Source: Muribaculaceae bacterium (GTDB lineage: Bacteria; Bacteroidota; Bacteroidia; Bacteroidales; Muribaculaceae). From it: a stretch of DNA of 48,750 nt. Where the stretch lies: positions 1 through 48,750 of the forward strand of contig JAFYCU010000169.1 in NCBI GenBank assembly GCA_017545095.1, read 5' to 3'. The position numbers were made by a program, and so were the translations under genes. The notes below the pieces were generated by a model. It did no database searches and was not told the origin of the DNA. It worked only from the letters and a program-made list of their open reading frames with translations. Each line of letters opens with the position of its first letter. The first letter of the stretch is position 1. This document shows positions 18,959 through 26,324 of the stretch, one piece after another.

Positions 18959-19915
18959 ATGAAAAACGTGTTGATTATCGGCTCTACCGGCCAGATTGGG
19001 TCGGAGCTGACGATGAAACTGAGAGGCATCTACGGCAACAGCCATGTGGTGGCAGGTTATATCCCCGGCGCAGAGCCTAAGGGCGAGCTGGCCGAGAGCG
19101 GTCCCAGCGAGGTGGTGGACATCACCAATGCGCAACAGATTGCCGATGCCGTGAAGAAATACGACATCGACACCATCTACAACCTGGCAGCCCTGCTGAG
19201 TGCGGTGGCCGAGAACAAGCCGTTGCTGGCATGGAAAATCGGCATCGGCGGCCTGATGAACACCCTGGAGGTGGCTCGCGAATGCCACTGCGCCGTGTTC
19301 ACCCCGAGCAGCATTGGTTCGTTCGGCCCCAACTCCCCGAAGGACGGCACACCGCAGGACACCATTCAGCAACCCCGCACGATGTATGGCGTGACCAAGG
19401 TGAGCGGCGAGCTGCTTAGCAACTACTACGCCCTCAAGTTTGGCGTTGACACGCGCTCGGTGCGTTTTCCGGGACTGATCAGCTACGTCACCCCTCCGGG
19501 CGGCGGCACCACCGACTATGCCGTCGACATCTACTACAGCGCCGTGAAGGGCGAGAAATTCATCTGCCCCATCCAGGCGGGCACGTTCATGGACATGATG
19601 TATATGCCCGATGCCTTGCGCGCCGCCATCGAAATCATGGAGGCCGACCCCACCCGACTCGTTCACCGCAACTCGTTCAACATTGCTTCGATGAGTTTCG
19701 ACCCCGATATCCTCTTCCGCAAAATCAAGGAGTATGTGCCCACCTTCGAGATGGAGTACCAGGTGGACCCCCTGCGCCAAGCCATCGCCGAATCGTGGCC
19801 CAACAGCCTTGATGACACCTGCGCACGCCTGGAGTGGGACTGGAAGCCCGAGTATGACCTGGATGCCATGACCCGCGACATGCTCGAAAAACTGCGCATC
19901 AAGTTCGGCAAGTAA
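18959..19915 (+). CDS. L-threonine 3-dehydrogenase, short-chain (epimerase-like) type
   Basis: An NAD-dependent oxidoreductase of the extended SDR/UDP-galactose epimerase-like group, 318 residues. Its best match from memory is L-threonine dehydrogenase, which turns L-threonine into 2-amino-3-ketobutyrate in the cytoplasm. The Rossmann motif GSTGQIG lies at about 8-14. The active-site Tyr143 and Lys147 are in YGVTK, and Ser117/118 in TPSSIG. Segments such as RFPGLISYVTPPGGGTTDYA and FMDMMYMPDALRA are characteristic of this enzyme. No kbl (aminoketobutyrate ligase) gene lies nearby. A terminator follows at 19944. Confidence 0.88.
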   Translation: MKNVLIIGSTGQIGSELTMKLRGIYGNSHVVAGYIPGAEPKGELAESGPSEVVDITNAQQIADAVKKYDIDTIYNLAALLSAVAENKPLLAWKIGIGGLMNTLEVARECHCAVFTPSSIGSFGPNSPKDGTPQDTIQQPRTMYGVTKVSGELLSNYYALKFGVDTRSVRFPGLISYVTPPGGGTTDYAVDIYYSAVKGEKFICPIQAGTFMDMMYMPDALRAAIEIMEADPTRLVHRNSFNIASMSFDPDILFRKIKEYVPTFEMEYQVDPLRQAIAESWPNSLDDTCARLEWDWKPEYDLDAMTRDMLEKLRIKFGK

Positions 19916-19943
19916 CCGCAAAATCAGACAAACCAACAGTATT

Positions 19944-19990
19944 GCCGCTCCTCGTGCTACCATCATGGTTGGCACGAGGGCGGCTTTTTT
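19944..19990 (+). terminator. Rho-independent terminator
   Basis: GCCGCTCCTCGTGCTACCA pairs with TGGTTGGCACGAGGGCGGC across a short loop, with few mismatches. It is followed directly by a T-run (19985-19990). Confidence 0.92.
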
Positions 19991-20030
19991 GCACAACAAC
20001 GGCTCAGCGACCCGTTTTTTGGGTCTAAGC

Positions 20031-20062
20031 TTTGTCATGTCGCGGAAAAGCCGTATCTTTGC
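20031..20062 (+). promoter_or_regulatory. Promoter for the MgtC-like gene
   Basis: TTTG (20031-20034), a 19-bp spacer and TATCTTTGC (20054-20062) give a near-consensus Bacteroidetes promoter. An in-frame ATG at 20038 lies inside it, which supports the later start at 20125. Confidence 0.8.
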
Positions 20063-20124
20063 CCTTTAGAACCGCCGCGGAGGCTGCCTTGCGCGTCAGC
20101 ACCGGCACAAAAGCATTACCAATC

Positions 20125-20838
20125 ATGAATCAGATAGTGAACGACATCCTCTCGCCCGAAGTGACCCTGTGGGGCAGCATCGTGAAACTGGTGCTGAGCC
20201 TGGTGCTGGGGTCGCTCATCGGCTTCGAGCGGCGACTCAAAGGGCAGATTGCCGGCCTGCGCACGTTTGCGCTCATTGCCATGGGGGCCACGTTGGCCAT
20301 GCTCATCAGCATCTACATCCCGCAGGTGTATCTGGGACTGAAAAACGGCGACCCGGGTCGCATCGCCGCGCAGGTGGTGAGCGGTGTGGGTTTTCTGGGC
20401 GCCGGGGCCATCATCCAGATGAAAGGGTCGGTGCGCGGTCTGACCACAGCGGCTGGCATTTGGATGACCGCGTGCATCGGTCTGGCCGTGGGAGCGGGCA
20501 TGTATGCCATCGCCATTGCCGCCACCTTGCTCATCCTATTCATCCTGGTCAACATCGAGCGTTTTGAGCAACGCCGCAACCTGTTGTGGGAGTCGCACAT
20601 CGTGCGCGTGAAGGTGAAGGGCATCGTGCAGGACCTCGACCCTATGCGCTCGGTGCTGGCCAACGACGACATTCGTGTGAGCAAGGAGTTTATCAAATAC
20701 GACTACACTAACCAATTCACCATCGTCAACTTCATGGTGCGCATCAAGGAAACGGCCAGCATTCCCAGCGTGTTTGAGCACATAGGCCAGCACTACGACC
20801 TGGCCAGCATAGCGCTTACCAACGAGGTGAGCAACTGA
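20125..20838 (+). CDS. MgtC/SapB-family membrane protein
   Basis: 237 residues from ATG 20125; a longer frame upstream overlaps the promoter. The MgtC hallmark appears as LGSLIGFERRLKGQIAGLRT (about 24-43), followed by hydrophobic helices near 46-60, 85-105 (GVGFLGAGAII) and 118-150. The C-terminal soluble part (about 150-237) looks like the ACT-like tail found in this family. Family members have been linked to magnesium limitation, membrane potential and survival in host cells, but the biochemical role is unsettled. The CPA2 antiporter gene follows 74 bp downstream, so an ion-homeostasis pair is plausible. Confidence 0.88.
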   Translation: MNQIVNDILSPEVTLWGSIVKLVLSLVLGSLIGFERRLKGQIAGLRTFALIAMGATLAMLISIYIPQVYLGLKNGDPGRIAAQVVSGVGFLGAGAIIQMKGSVRGLTTAAGIWMTACIGLAVGAGMYAIAIAATLLILFILVNIERFEQRRNLLWESHIVRVKVKGIVQDLDPMRSVLANDDIRVSKEFIKYDYTNQFTIVNFMVRIKETASIPSVFEHIGQHYDLASIALTNEVSN

Positions 20839-20912
20839 GAAGCAACACAGCCGCATTCCATCGTCACCCATCTTCCCCCACCCCATAACACCCCCAAATA
20901 CCCCCAAAAATA

Positions 20913-23147
20913 ATGGAAACCCTTAATATCGAAAGCCTGATCAACGACTTGGCCCTCATCTTGATGCTAGGTGCCTTCGCCACCATCATCTTCAAGACAC
21001 TGAAGCAGCCTGTGGTGCTGGGCTATATAGTGGCGGGGTTCATCGCCAGTCCGCATTTCTCGTTCTTCCCGTCGGTGGCCGTGGAGGCCAACATCGAGTT
21101 TTGGGCGCAAATCGGCATCATCGTGCTGCTGTTCTCGTTGGGACTGGAGTTCAGCTTTAAAAAATTGCTCGCCGTGGGCGGTTCGGCAATTGTCACCGCA
21201 CTCATCATCGTGCTGGGCATGATGGGTCTGGGCTTTGTGGTGGGCAAGGTGCTGGGGTTCAAGGCCGTTGACAGCATCTTCCTGGGTGGCATGATTTCGA
21301 TGTCATCGACCACCATCATCATCAAGGCGCTCACCGACCTGAACATGCGCCAGCGGCGTTTTGTGCCGATGATTTTCGCGGTGCTCATTGTCGAGGACCT
21401 GTTTGCGGTGTTGATGATGGTGATTCTCTCAAGCGTTGCAACGGGGCAGAACGTGGCCAGCGGAGAGATGCTTGCGAGCATCCTGCGGCTCTCGTTCTTC
21501 CTGCTGATTTGGTTCACGGTGGGCATCTTCTTGCTCCCCACCATGTTTAAGCGTGTGCGGCGCATTATCAGCGATGAGATGCTGCTGGTGGTGAGCATGG
21601 GGTTGTGCTTCCTGATGGCGGTGTTCTCGGTCAAGAGCGGTTTCTCGCTGGCTCTGGGGGCCTTTGTGATGGGTTCCATTCTGGCGGGCACCATCGAGGC
21701 CGAGCGCATCGAGCGGCTGGTGGGTCCCGTCAAGGACCTCTTCGGAGCCGTGTTCTTCATCTCGGTGGGCATGATGGTGGACCCAGCCATCATTGCCAAC
21801 AATGCGGGCACCATCGCGCTGCTGTCGGTGGTGGTGATTGTGGGCATGATCGTGTTCGGCACCTTTGGCATGGTCGCCACCGGGCAACCACTCAAGATGG
21901 CCGTGCAAAGCGGCTTCACGCTCACGCAAATCGGTGAGTTCTCGTTCATCATCGCCTCGCTGGGCATGACGCTGGGCGTGCTTGAGGACAACATCTACCC
22001 CATCATCGTGGCCGTGTCGGTAATCACCACGTTCACCACACCGTTTTTCATCAAGCAGGCCGACCCGTGCTACGGGCTGCTGGAGCGTGTGCTGCCCTCC
22101 ACATGGACGCGTCTGCTCAACGGCTACAGTGCGCAGGCCACCCAGAGCGAAGCCGCGGAGTCGCACCGCATGTGGAACACCATCATCCGCCGCTATGCGC
22201 TGCGCGTGCTGCTCTACTCGGTGGTGGCCCTGGGCATCGTGTATCTGAGCCGCAGCGAGCTGCGCGTGCTGCTCATGCGCTGGCTGGGACCCACCACGGG
22301 AGCCTGGACTGGTGTGGTGGTGACCATCGTGGCGCTGTCGCCTTTCCTCTATGCCATCACGCGGCCGAGCATCAAGCGGCACGAGCGCGAAGTGATTGAA
22401 AGCGAGATGGGGCGCGTGTCGGTGGTGCCCATCGTGGTGATGGTGATTATGGGGCTGCTCATCTCGATGGCCTTCGTGATGGCGGTGCTCTACCGCTATG
22501 CGGTGCTTTCGAGCCAGATGTCGCTGCTGCTGGGCATTGCCGTGGTGCTGATGATTGCGCTGCTCTTCGCACCATTCTACAAGAAACACGTTGCGCAACT
22601 CGAGCACCGATTCATCGGCAACGTGAACGTGCGCGAGAATCGCCGCACGGGCCGAGGCCACAACCTGGTGAGCGACCTGCACCTGGCCTATATGCGCGTG
22701 GGCAACGACTGTCCCTTTGTGGGCAAACGGCTCAAGAACGCCAACATACGCCAAGACTACGGGGTGAACCTGGTGAACATCCAGCGCGGCGGCCGCTACT
22801 ACCCCGTGCCTTCGGGCGAGATGCGCATCTTCCCCGGCGACATGCTGGGGGTGATTGGCACCGACGAACAAATCCAGCAGATGCTGCCGCTTGTCGAGGC
22901 TGGCGAAGAGCCGCAGCCGACAGCCGTGGGCGACACGCGATTCACGCATTTCACCATCGGCGAGCAGTCGCCACTGGTGGGCAAGCAACTCGTCAATGCC
23001 CGTCTGCGCGAGGACTACGAGTCGCTCCTGGTGGCCGTGCAACGCGGCGACGACAATTACGAGAACCCCACGCCCGACTTCGAGTTCCAGCCCGGCGACG
23101 TCCTCTGGATTGTGGGCGACCCAAAACGCCTCGCCACACTGATATGA
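20913..23147 (+). CDS. CPA2-family cation:proton antiporter with two RCK_C domains
   Basis: A Kef/NhaP2-like monovalent cation:proton antiporter of the inner membrane, 744 residues. The first ~390 residues form the Na/H exchanger domain with about 12 hydrophobic helices, including GYIVAGFIASPHF, FSLGLEFSFKKLL, GGMISMSSTTIIIKAL and VFFISVGMMVDP. Further hydrophobic segments lie at about 430-560. The cytoplasmic C-terminus carries two TrkA_C/RCK_C modules (about 590-660 and 670-744, the second starting after DTRFTHFTIGEQSPLVGK). No TrkA_N nucleotide-binding domain is visible. The ion (K+ or Na+) cannot be told from sequence alone. Confidence 0.92.
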   Translation: METLNIESLINDLALILMLGAFATIIFKTLKQPVVLGYIVAGFIASPHFSFFPSVAVEANIEFWAQIGIIVLLFSLGLEFSFKKLLAVGGSAIVTALIIVLGMMGLGFVVGKVLGFKAVDSIFLGGMISMSSTTIIIKALTDLNMRQRRFVPMIFAVLIVEDLFAVLMMVILSSVATGQNVASGEMLASILRLSFFLLIWFTVGIFLLPTMFKRVRRIISDEMLLVVSMGLCFLMAVFSVKSGFSLALGAFVMGSILAGTIEAERIERLVGPVKDLFGAVFFISVGMMVDPAIIANNAGTIALLSVVVIVGMIVFGTFGMVATGQPLKMAVQSGFTLTQIGEFSFIIASLGMTLGVLEDNIYPIIVAVSVITTFTTPFFIKQADPCYGLLERVLPSTWTRLLNGYSAQATQSEAAESHRMWNTIIRRYALRVLLYSVVALGIVYLSRSELRVLLMRWLGPTTGAWTGVVVTIVALSPFLYAITRPSIKRHEREVIESEMGRVSVVPIVVMVIMGLLISMAFVMAVLYRYAVLSSQMSLLLGIAVVLMIALLFAPFYKKHVAQLEHRFIGNVNVRENRRTGRGHNLVSDLHLAYMRVGNDCPFVGKRLKNANIRQDYGVNLVNIQRGGRYYPVPSGEMRIFPGDMLGVIGTDEQIQQMLPLVEAGEEPQPTAVGDTRFTHFTIGEQSPLVGKQLVNARLREDYESLLVAVQRGDDNYENPTPDFEFQPGDVLWIVGDPKRLATLI

Positions 23148-23181
23148 CACCCGAAAAAAACCAGAAATAGCAGGCACCCCG

Positions 23182-23225
23182 ACCAAAAAAACAAGCCAGT
23201 GAGCTCATGCTCACTGGCTCTTTTT
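23182..23225. terminator. Bidirectional terminator
   Basis: GCCAGTGAGC (23195-23204) and GCTCACTGGC (23209-23218) form a perfect stem with a TCAT loop. TCTTTTTC follows on the plus strand, and TTGTTTTTTT on the minus strand. It serves the antiporter gene (plus) and the tRNA (minus). Confidence 0.9.
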
Positions 23226-23229
23226 CGGG

Positions 23230-23303
23230 TCGGGGTGAGAGGACTCGAACTTCCGACCTCCACGTCCCGAACGTGGCGCGCTAACCAACTGTGCTACACC
23301 CCG
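23230..23303 (-). tRNA. tRNA-Pro (anticodon CGG)
   Basis: A 74-nt cloverleaf on the minus strand. The acceptor stem is CGGGGTG/CACCCCG with discriminator A. The anticodon stem is CCACG/CGTGG with loop TTCGGGA, giving anticodon CGG, which reads CCG. The T-arm contains GTTCGAGTCC. CCA is not encoded. A near-perfect promoter lies just upstream. Confidence 0.96.
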
Positions 23304-23320
23304 AATCCTTGTTTTGCGCT

Positions 23321-23351
23321 GCAAAGGTAGGCATTTTCTTGCAACTGACAA
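23321..23351 (-). promoter_or_regulatory. Promoter for tRNA-Pro
   Basis: On the minus strand, TTG (23349-23351), a 19-bp spacer and TACCTTTGC (23321-23329). Confidence 0.85.
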
Positions 23352-23402
23352 TGGATTTTGCGATTTTTTTTCATCCAAAGCGATTTTTCGGCCCTTTTTT
23401 GC

Positions 23403-23411
23403 TAATTTTGC
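23403..23411 (+). promoter_or_regulatory. -7 box for the DUF4369-like lipoprotein gene
   Basis: TAATTTTGC lies 22 bp before ATG 23433. This placement favours that start over the ATG at 23424, which would leave almost no leader. Confidence 0.5.
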
Positions 23412-23432
23412 AGCCTGAAACTTATGTGTGGA

Positions 23433-24410
23433 ATGAAACATTTTGAACTCATCGCGGTCGCGTTGATGTGCGTGCTGCTGTGGTCGTGCCACACCTGCGA
23501 CTTCACCATCGAGGGCGAGATCAAGGGTCTGGGCACGCAGAATGTGCGCATCACCTATCTGGCCGACGACGGCGTGGCCACCGAGGTGGTGACGGCCGAA
23601 CAAGGACGGTTTGCCTTCACGGGCAGCAGCAACCGCCTGACGGTAGTGGACATCGCCGATGCACAAGGCTCTTCCATCATCCGTGCCGCCGCCATCAACG
23701 GCGACCGGCTGACCATCAACGGCGAGCTGGAGCATCCCGAACTGATAGCGGTGGAGGGCAGCGAAGTGAACGAGTTGTGGACGCAGTTCCGCACCGAGCA
23801 CAGCAAGCTCTATGCGCGTGCTGCGGGCAGCGAACGCGACCAGGCCATCGAGCAATGGGTGGGCGAGCATCGCCAGCAGGCCACATCGGCATTGCTGCTG
23901 CTTTTCGACCACAGTGCTCCGCTCAGCCCCACGGCCCAACAACTGCTTACCGCCATCGCCCCCGAAGTGCGCCCCGATCACCTGCTGGCGGCGGTGGAAG
24001 CCCTCGCCAACTACCTCTCGCGCGGCGCGGCATCCACGATGCGCACGCTCACCCTGTGCGGCACTAGCGGCGACTTCGAGACCCTGCATGCCGACGGACA
24101 CCCTATGGCCATTTACTGCTGGTCGATGGCCGATGCCGACCGCGTGGCGGCTTTCGAGGCCTGCAAGCATCTTGCTGAACGTGGCGTGGTGGTGGCCGAT
24201 GTGCTGCTCGATGCCGACACCACGGGGTGGGCCGCCAAGCGGCAAGCCGCCTCGCAGCTGTGCCACTACTGGTCGCCCACTGGACCTATGGACGAGTCGC
24301 TCAAGCCGTTGCGCATCGCCTCGGTGCCATGGTTTATCGTGGCCGACTCCACAGGCAACATTTGCTATCGGGGTTCCTCGCCACAAGAGGCCTTGAAGGC
24401 TCTTCCTTAA
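23433..24410 (+). CDS. DUF4369-type lipoprotein with thioredoxin-like C-terminus
   Basis: A probable outer-envelope lipoprotein. The signal ends in the lipobox-like LLWSC (Cys about 19). The N-terminal ~100 residues (FTIEGEIKGLGTQNVRITYL, then GRFAFTG) match the DUF4369 pattern often placed before thioredoxin-like domains in Bacteroidetes. The C-terminal ~120 residues, ending in VPWFIVADSTGNICYRG, look thioredoxin-fold-like (cis-Pro region VPWF). However, no CxxC motif is visible, so a redox role is doubtful. The start could also be ATG 23424. It is followed after 72 bp by the DUF4294 gene. Confidence 0.75.
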   Translation: MKHFELIAVALMCVLLWSCHTCDFTIEGEIKGLGTQNVRITYLADDGVATEVVTAEQGRFAFTGSSNRLTVVDIADAQGSSIIRAAAINGDRLTINGELEHPELIAVEGSEVNELWTQFRTEHSKLYARAAGSERDQAIEQWVGEHRQQATSALLLLFDHSAPLSPTAQQLLTAIAPEVRPDHLLAAVEALANYLSRGAASTMRTLTLCGTSGDFETLHADGHPMAIYCWSMADADRVAAFEACKHLAERGVVVADVLLDADTTGWAAKRQAASQLCHYWSPTGPMDESLKPLRIASVPWFIVADSTGNICYRGSSPQEALKALP

Positions 24411-24451
24411 TTTTTTTGCAATATTTGGGGCTCTATTCCGTTATTTCGTTA

Positions 24452-24460
24452 TACCTTTGC
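24452..24460 (+). promoter_or_regulatory. -7 box for the DUF4294 gene
   Basis: TACCTTTGC lies 22 bp before ATG 24483. The nearest upstream TTTG (24424-24427) is too far away (24 bp), so the -33 part is uncertain. Confidence 0.6.
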
Positions 24461-24482
24461 ACCACATTAGCGCATCACAATC

Positions 24483-24941
24483 ATGAAACGCATCATCTGT
24501 TACCTGCTCATCGCCTTGGCCGCTGCGGTGGCTGTGCCTGCCCACGCACAGGTGGCCATCGACCAGCTTGAGCTGCCATCAACCTTGCAGAAGGTGTATG
24601 CCGGCTACTATCACTTTATTGAGCCGGCCACCGGCGACACGCTCATGATGTTGGTGATGAACAACATCACCATCTATCCACGCGAGCGGTTCCGCAACAA
24701 GGCCGAGGAGGAGTTCTACTGGAAGACCGTGCGCGATGTGAAACGCACGCTGCCCTATGCCAAGCTCATCTGCTCCACGCTGCTCGAGACCTATGAGTAT
24801 ATCGACACCTACCAGAACGAGAAGGAGAAGCAGGCCTACCTCACGCAATTCGAGAAAGCCATCTTCAACGAATACAAGCCCGTGATGAAGAAGATGACCA
24901 AAAACCAGGGCAAGATGCTCATCAAACTCATCAACCGCTAG
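24483..24941 (+). CDS. DUF4294-family protein, cut short by an in-frame TAG
   Basis: 152 residues with a signal peptide (MKRIICYLLIALAAAVAVPAHA). The rest resembles the DUF4294 family of Bacteroidetes (function unknown, presumed periplasmic): PRERFRNKAEEEFYWKTVRDVKRTLPYAKL, then the YEYIDTY and EYKPVMKKMTKNQGKMLIKLINR segments. Where the family normally continues, the codon at 24939-24941 is TAG. The same frame stays open for another 59 codons after it and encodes the expected family C-terminus (see 24942-25121). The short product may be what the cell makes, or the TAG may be a sequencing error or read through. Confidence 0.85.
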   Translation: MKRIICYLLIALAAAVAVPAHAQVAIDQLELPSTLQKVYAGYYHFIEPATGDTLMMLVMNNITIYPRERFRNKAEEEFYWKTVRDVKRTLPYAKLICSTLLETYEYIDTYQNEKEKQAYLTQFEKAIFNEYKPVMKKMTKNQGKMLIKLINR

Positions 24942-25121
24942 ACCAACCAGAACAGCTACAACATTGTGAAGGCTTTTCTAGGCACGTTCCGCGCCGGATT
25001 CTGGCAAACCTTCGGCCGTTTCTTCGGCGTGAGCCTGAAGCAAGGCTACCATCCCACCAAGAACAAGGAGGATGCCATGATCGAGCGCATCTGCGTCCGC
25101 GTGGAGCAAGGCACATTGTGA
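24942..25121 (+). pseudogene. C-terminal part of DUF4294, in frame behind the TAG
   Basis: In the same frame as the preceding gene, these codons read TNQNSYNIVKAFLGTFRAGF, then WQTFGRFFGVSLKQGY and on to VRVEQGTL, ending in TGA at 25119-25121. From memory, this is what DUF4294 proteins carry at their end (a CNQxSYxLxKxFLGxFRAGF-like stretch). There is no start codon of its own near the junction. The preserved reading frame suggests a recent nonsense change, for example CAG to TAG. Confidence 0.8.
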
Positions 25122-25164
25122 CATCGCCGCACCAAACCCCAAGGCCTCCCCAAACCCCGTAGGC

Positions 25165-25180
25165 CCGCATCGTGGTGCGG
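25165..25180. repeat. REP-like hairpin
   Basis: CCGCATCGTGGTGCGG folds into a short hairpin like those at 13-199. It sits between the DUF4294 gene and tsaE. Confidence 0.5.
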
Positions 25181-25216
25181 AACCACAGGCATTGGAATCA
25201 TAATGCCCGCAAAAAG

Positions 25217-25250
25217 TTTTGCGCATTCCAAGATTAATTGCTTACTTTGC
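25217..25250 (+). promoter_or_regulatory. Promoter for tsaE
   Basis: TTTTG (25217-25221), a 20-bp spacer and TTACTTTGC (25242-25250), one base off the usual -7 box. The leader to ATG 25350 is about 90 nt. Confidence 0.55.
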
Positions 25251-25349
25251 AGTCTTAAAAACCAAGGAGGACAATAATCGGCAATGGCCGAGACTTTTTG
25301 GGTCATTTGCTCATTTGGTTGTTTTGATTTGAAACTTAGTATCATATCT

Positions 25350-25793
25350 ATGTCACGAACGCTTGAAATTCGCATCGCCAATGTTGATGCACTGCCCGCT
25401 GCCGCCCGCCAGCTGATGGCCGAGATGGGCAACTACACCGTGTTTGCCTTCTACGGCCCCATGGGAGCCGGCAAGACCACCTTTATCAACGCCCTGTGCC
25501 GTGAGCTAGGCGTGCAGAGCGACCCCACCAGTTCGCCGTCGTTTGCCATCATCAACGAGTATCGCAGCGACACCACCGCCGAGCTGATCTACCACTTCGA
25601 CTGCTACCGCCTCGAGAGCGAGGCCGAGGCCGAAGACCTGGGAGCCGAGGACTACTTCGACTGTGGCGCGCTGTGCCTGATTGAGTGGCCCGAGCGCATC
25701 GCCAACCTGCTGCCCGATGACACCGTGCGCATCGACCTGAGCGTGGACGAGGCCAACGACAGCCGCCTGATGGTGGTCACCTTTCCCGAATGA
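25350..25793 (+). CDS. tsaE: tRNA threonylcarbamoyladenosine biosynthesis ATPase TsaE
   Basis: A cytoplasmic P-loop ATPase that works with TsaB and TsaD to make t6A at position 37 of ANN-reading tRNAs. 147 residues from ATG 25350; an open extension to 25284 adds a sequence unlike the family. The P-loop GPMGAGKT lies at about 36-43. TSSPSFAIINEY and YHFDCYRLESEAEAEDLG are the family's conserved middle. LIEWPERI near 107-114 is the Walker B-side motif. The length is normal. It is likely transcribed alone. Confidence 0.95.
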   Translation: MSRTLEIRIANVDALPAAARQLMAEMGNYTVFAFYGPMGAGKTTFINALCRELGVQSDPTSSPSFAIINEYRSDTTAELIYHFDCYRLESEAEAEDLGAEDYFDCGALCLIEWPERIANLLPDDTVRIDLSVDEANDSRLMVVTFPE

Positions 25794-26083
25794 GGAAAGG
25801 GACTAACGCTGAAGCAATGAGAGCCCTTGTTGCCCTAATTGTGTGGGTGCTCGCCGCATGGCCGAAGTAAATCCCGGCGCGGCTGATGACCATGACAAAT
25901 GCAGGATGTGCTGGCCGGATGGCCAAAGCATGTCAACCGCATCATAGCAACGATGGCAAGGCACTAAAAGCAAAAAGTGGGAAATCAACCAACCCGTTAT
26001 TCTCGCGTGGATGCGACAAGCTGGCGCGGAAAGCCTTTTCGGGTGCAAAGTTCTTGAATACACAAAGGCAAATCACAATATTC

Positions 26084-26120
26084 GGTCGAAAAACGTGGTA
26101 ACATATCACATTTTTCGACC
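26084..26120. repeat. 14-bp inverted repeat with 9-nt loop
   Basis: GGTCGAAAAACGTG (26084-26097) pairs with CACATTTTTCGACC (26107-26120) with one mismatch. No T-run follows on the plus strand, so it is more likely an operator or element remnant than a terminator. Confidence 0.6.
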
Positions 26121-26154
26121 ATAAGTCAACTTTGGCGACTGGCTTCGATGTTTG

Positions 26155-26236
26155 AAACGGCGGCATCTTGGAGGCTCAAAACCAAATTCGTTCCTCATTT
26201 ATTTTGTACTTCGCCCGATTTGCACTACCTTTGCCC
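26155..26236 (+). repeat. Promoter-carrying dispersed repeat (birA copy)
   Basis: The stretch from GGCGGCATCT through TTCGTTCCTCATTT to the CGATTTGCACTACCTTTGC-like end closely matches the copies at 41217-41622 in front of parA. Confidence 0.75.
26203..26234 (+). promoter_or_regulatory. Promoter for birA
   Basis: TTTG (26203-26206), a 19-bp spacer and TACCTTTGC (26226-26234). It is embedded in the dispersed repeat and rules out the upstream start codon. Confidence 0.85.
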
Positions 26237-26324
26237 TCGGAAGTCGCATCACCGGCGGTTGTGTATGCTGCGGGTGCCGCAGCCCATTCCTCGCAGCGAG
26301 CGGGCAACCTCACCACCCATCACC

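Larger units (their letters stand above)
25794..26324. other. 531-bp gene-free stretch with decayed repeats
   Basis: There is no gene that I can support. About 25850-25950 holds pieces resembling the 38-bp repeat at the window start (GGCCGAAG, GGCCAAAGCATGT, ACCGCATCAT). It is followed by an inverted repeat at 26084-26120 and the promoter-carrying repeat at 26155-26236. Two open frames here lack family features. The open frame joined to birA from 26148 overlaps the birA promoter. Confidence 0.6.

Noticed and set aside
20032..20124. N-terminal extension of the MgtC-like protein
   Set aside because: The start would fall inside the promoter (20031-20062). The family begins near MNQIVNDILSP at 20125.
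21429..23186. Long open frames antisense to genes (here, at 2762-3697, 6416-7357, 13717-14919, and on the plus strand at 33059-34480)
   Set aside because: They are rich in His, Ala, Val and Gly as expected from antisense of GC-rich codons, have no recognisable domains, and lie over well-supported genes.
24483..25121. Idea that the organism reads TAG as an amino acid
   Set aside because: The ACP gene (37669-37911), the esterase gene (31007-31591) and the terminase gene all end in TAG. Reading through the ACP stop would fuse it in frame to the SGNH gene. Only the DUF4294 TAG is unusual.
26148..26324. N-terminal extension of BirA (possible extra domain)
   Set aside because: It overlaps a consensus promoter and the dispersed repeat, and its translation has no family features.
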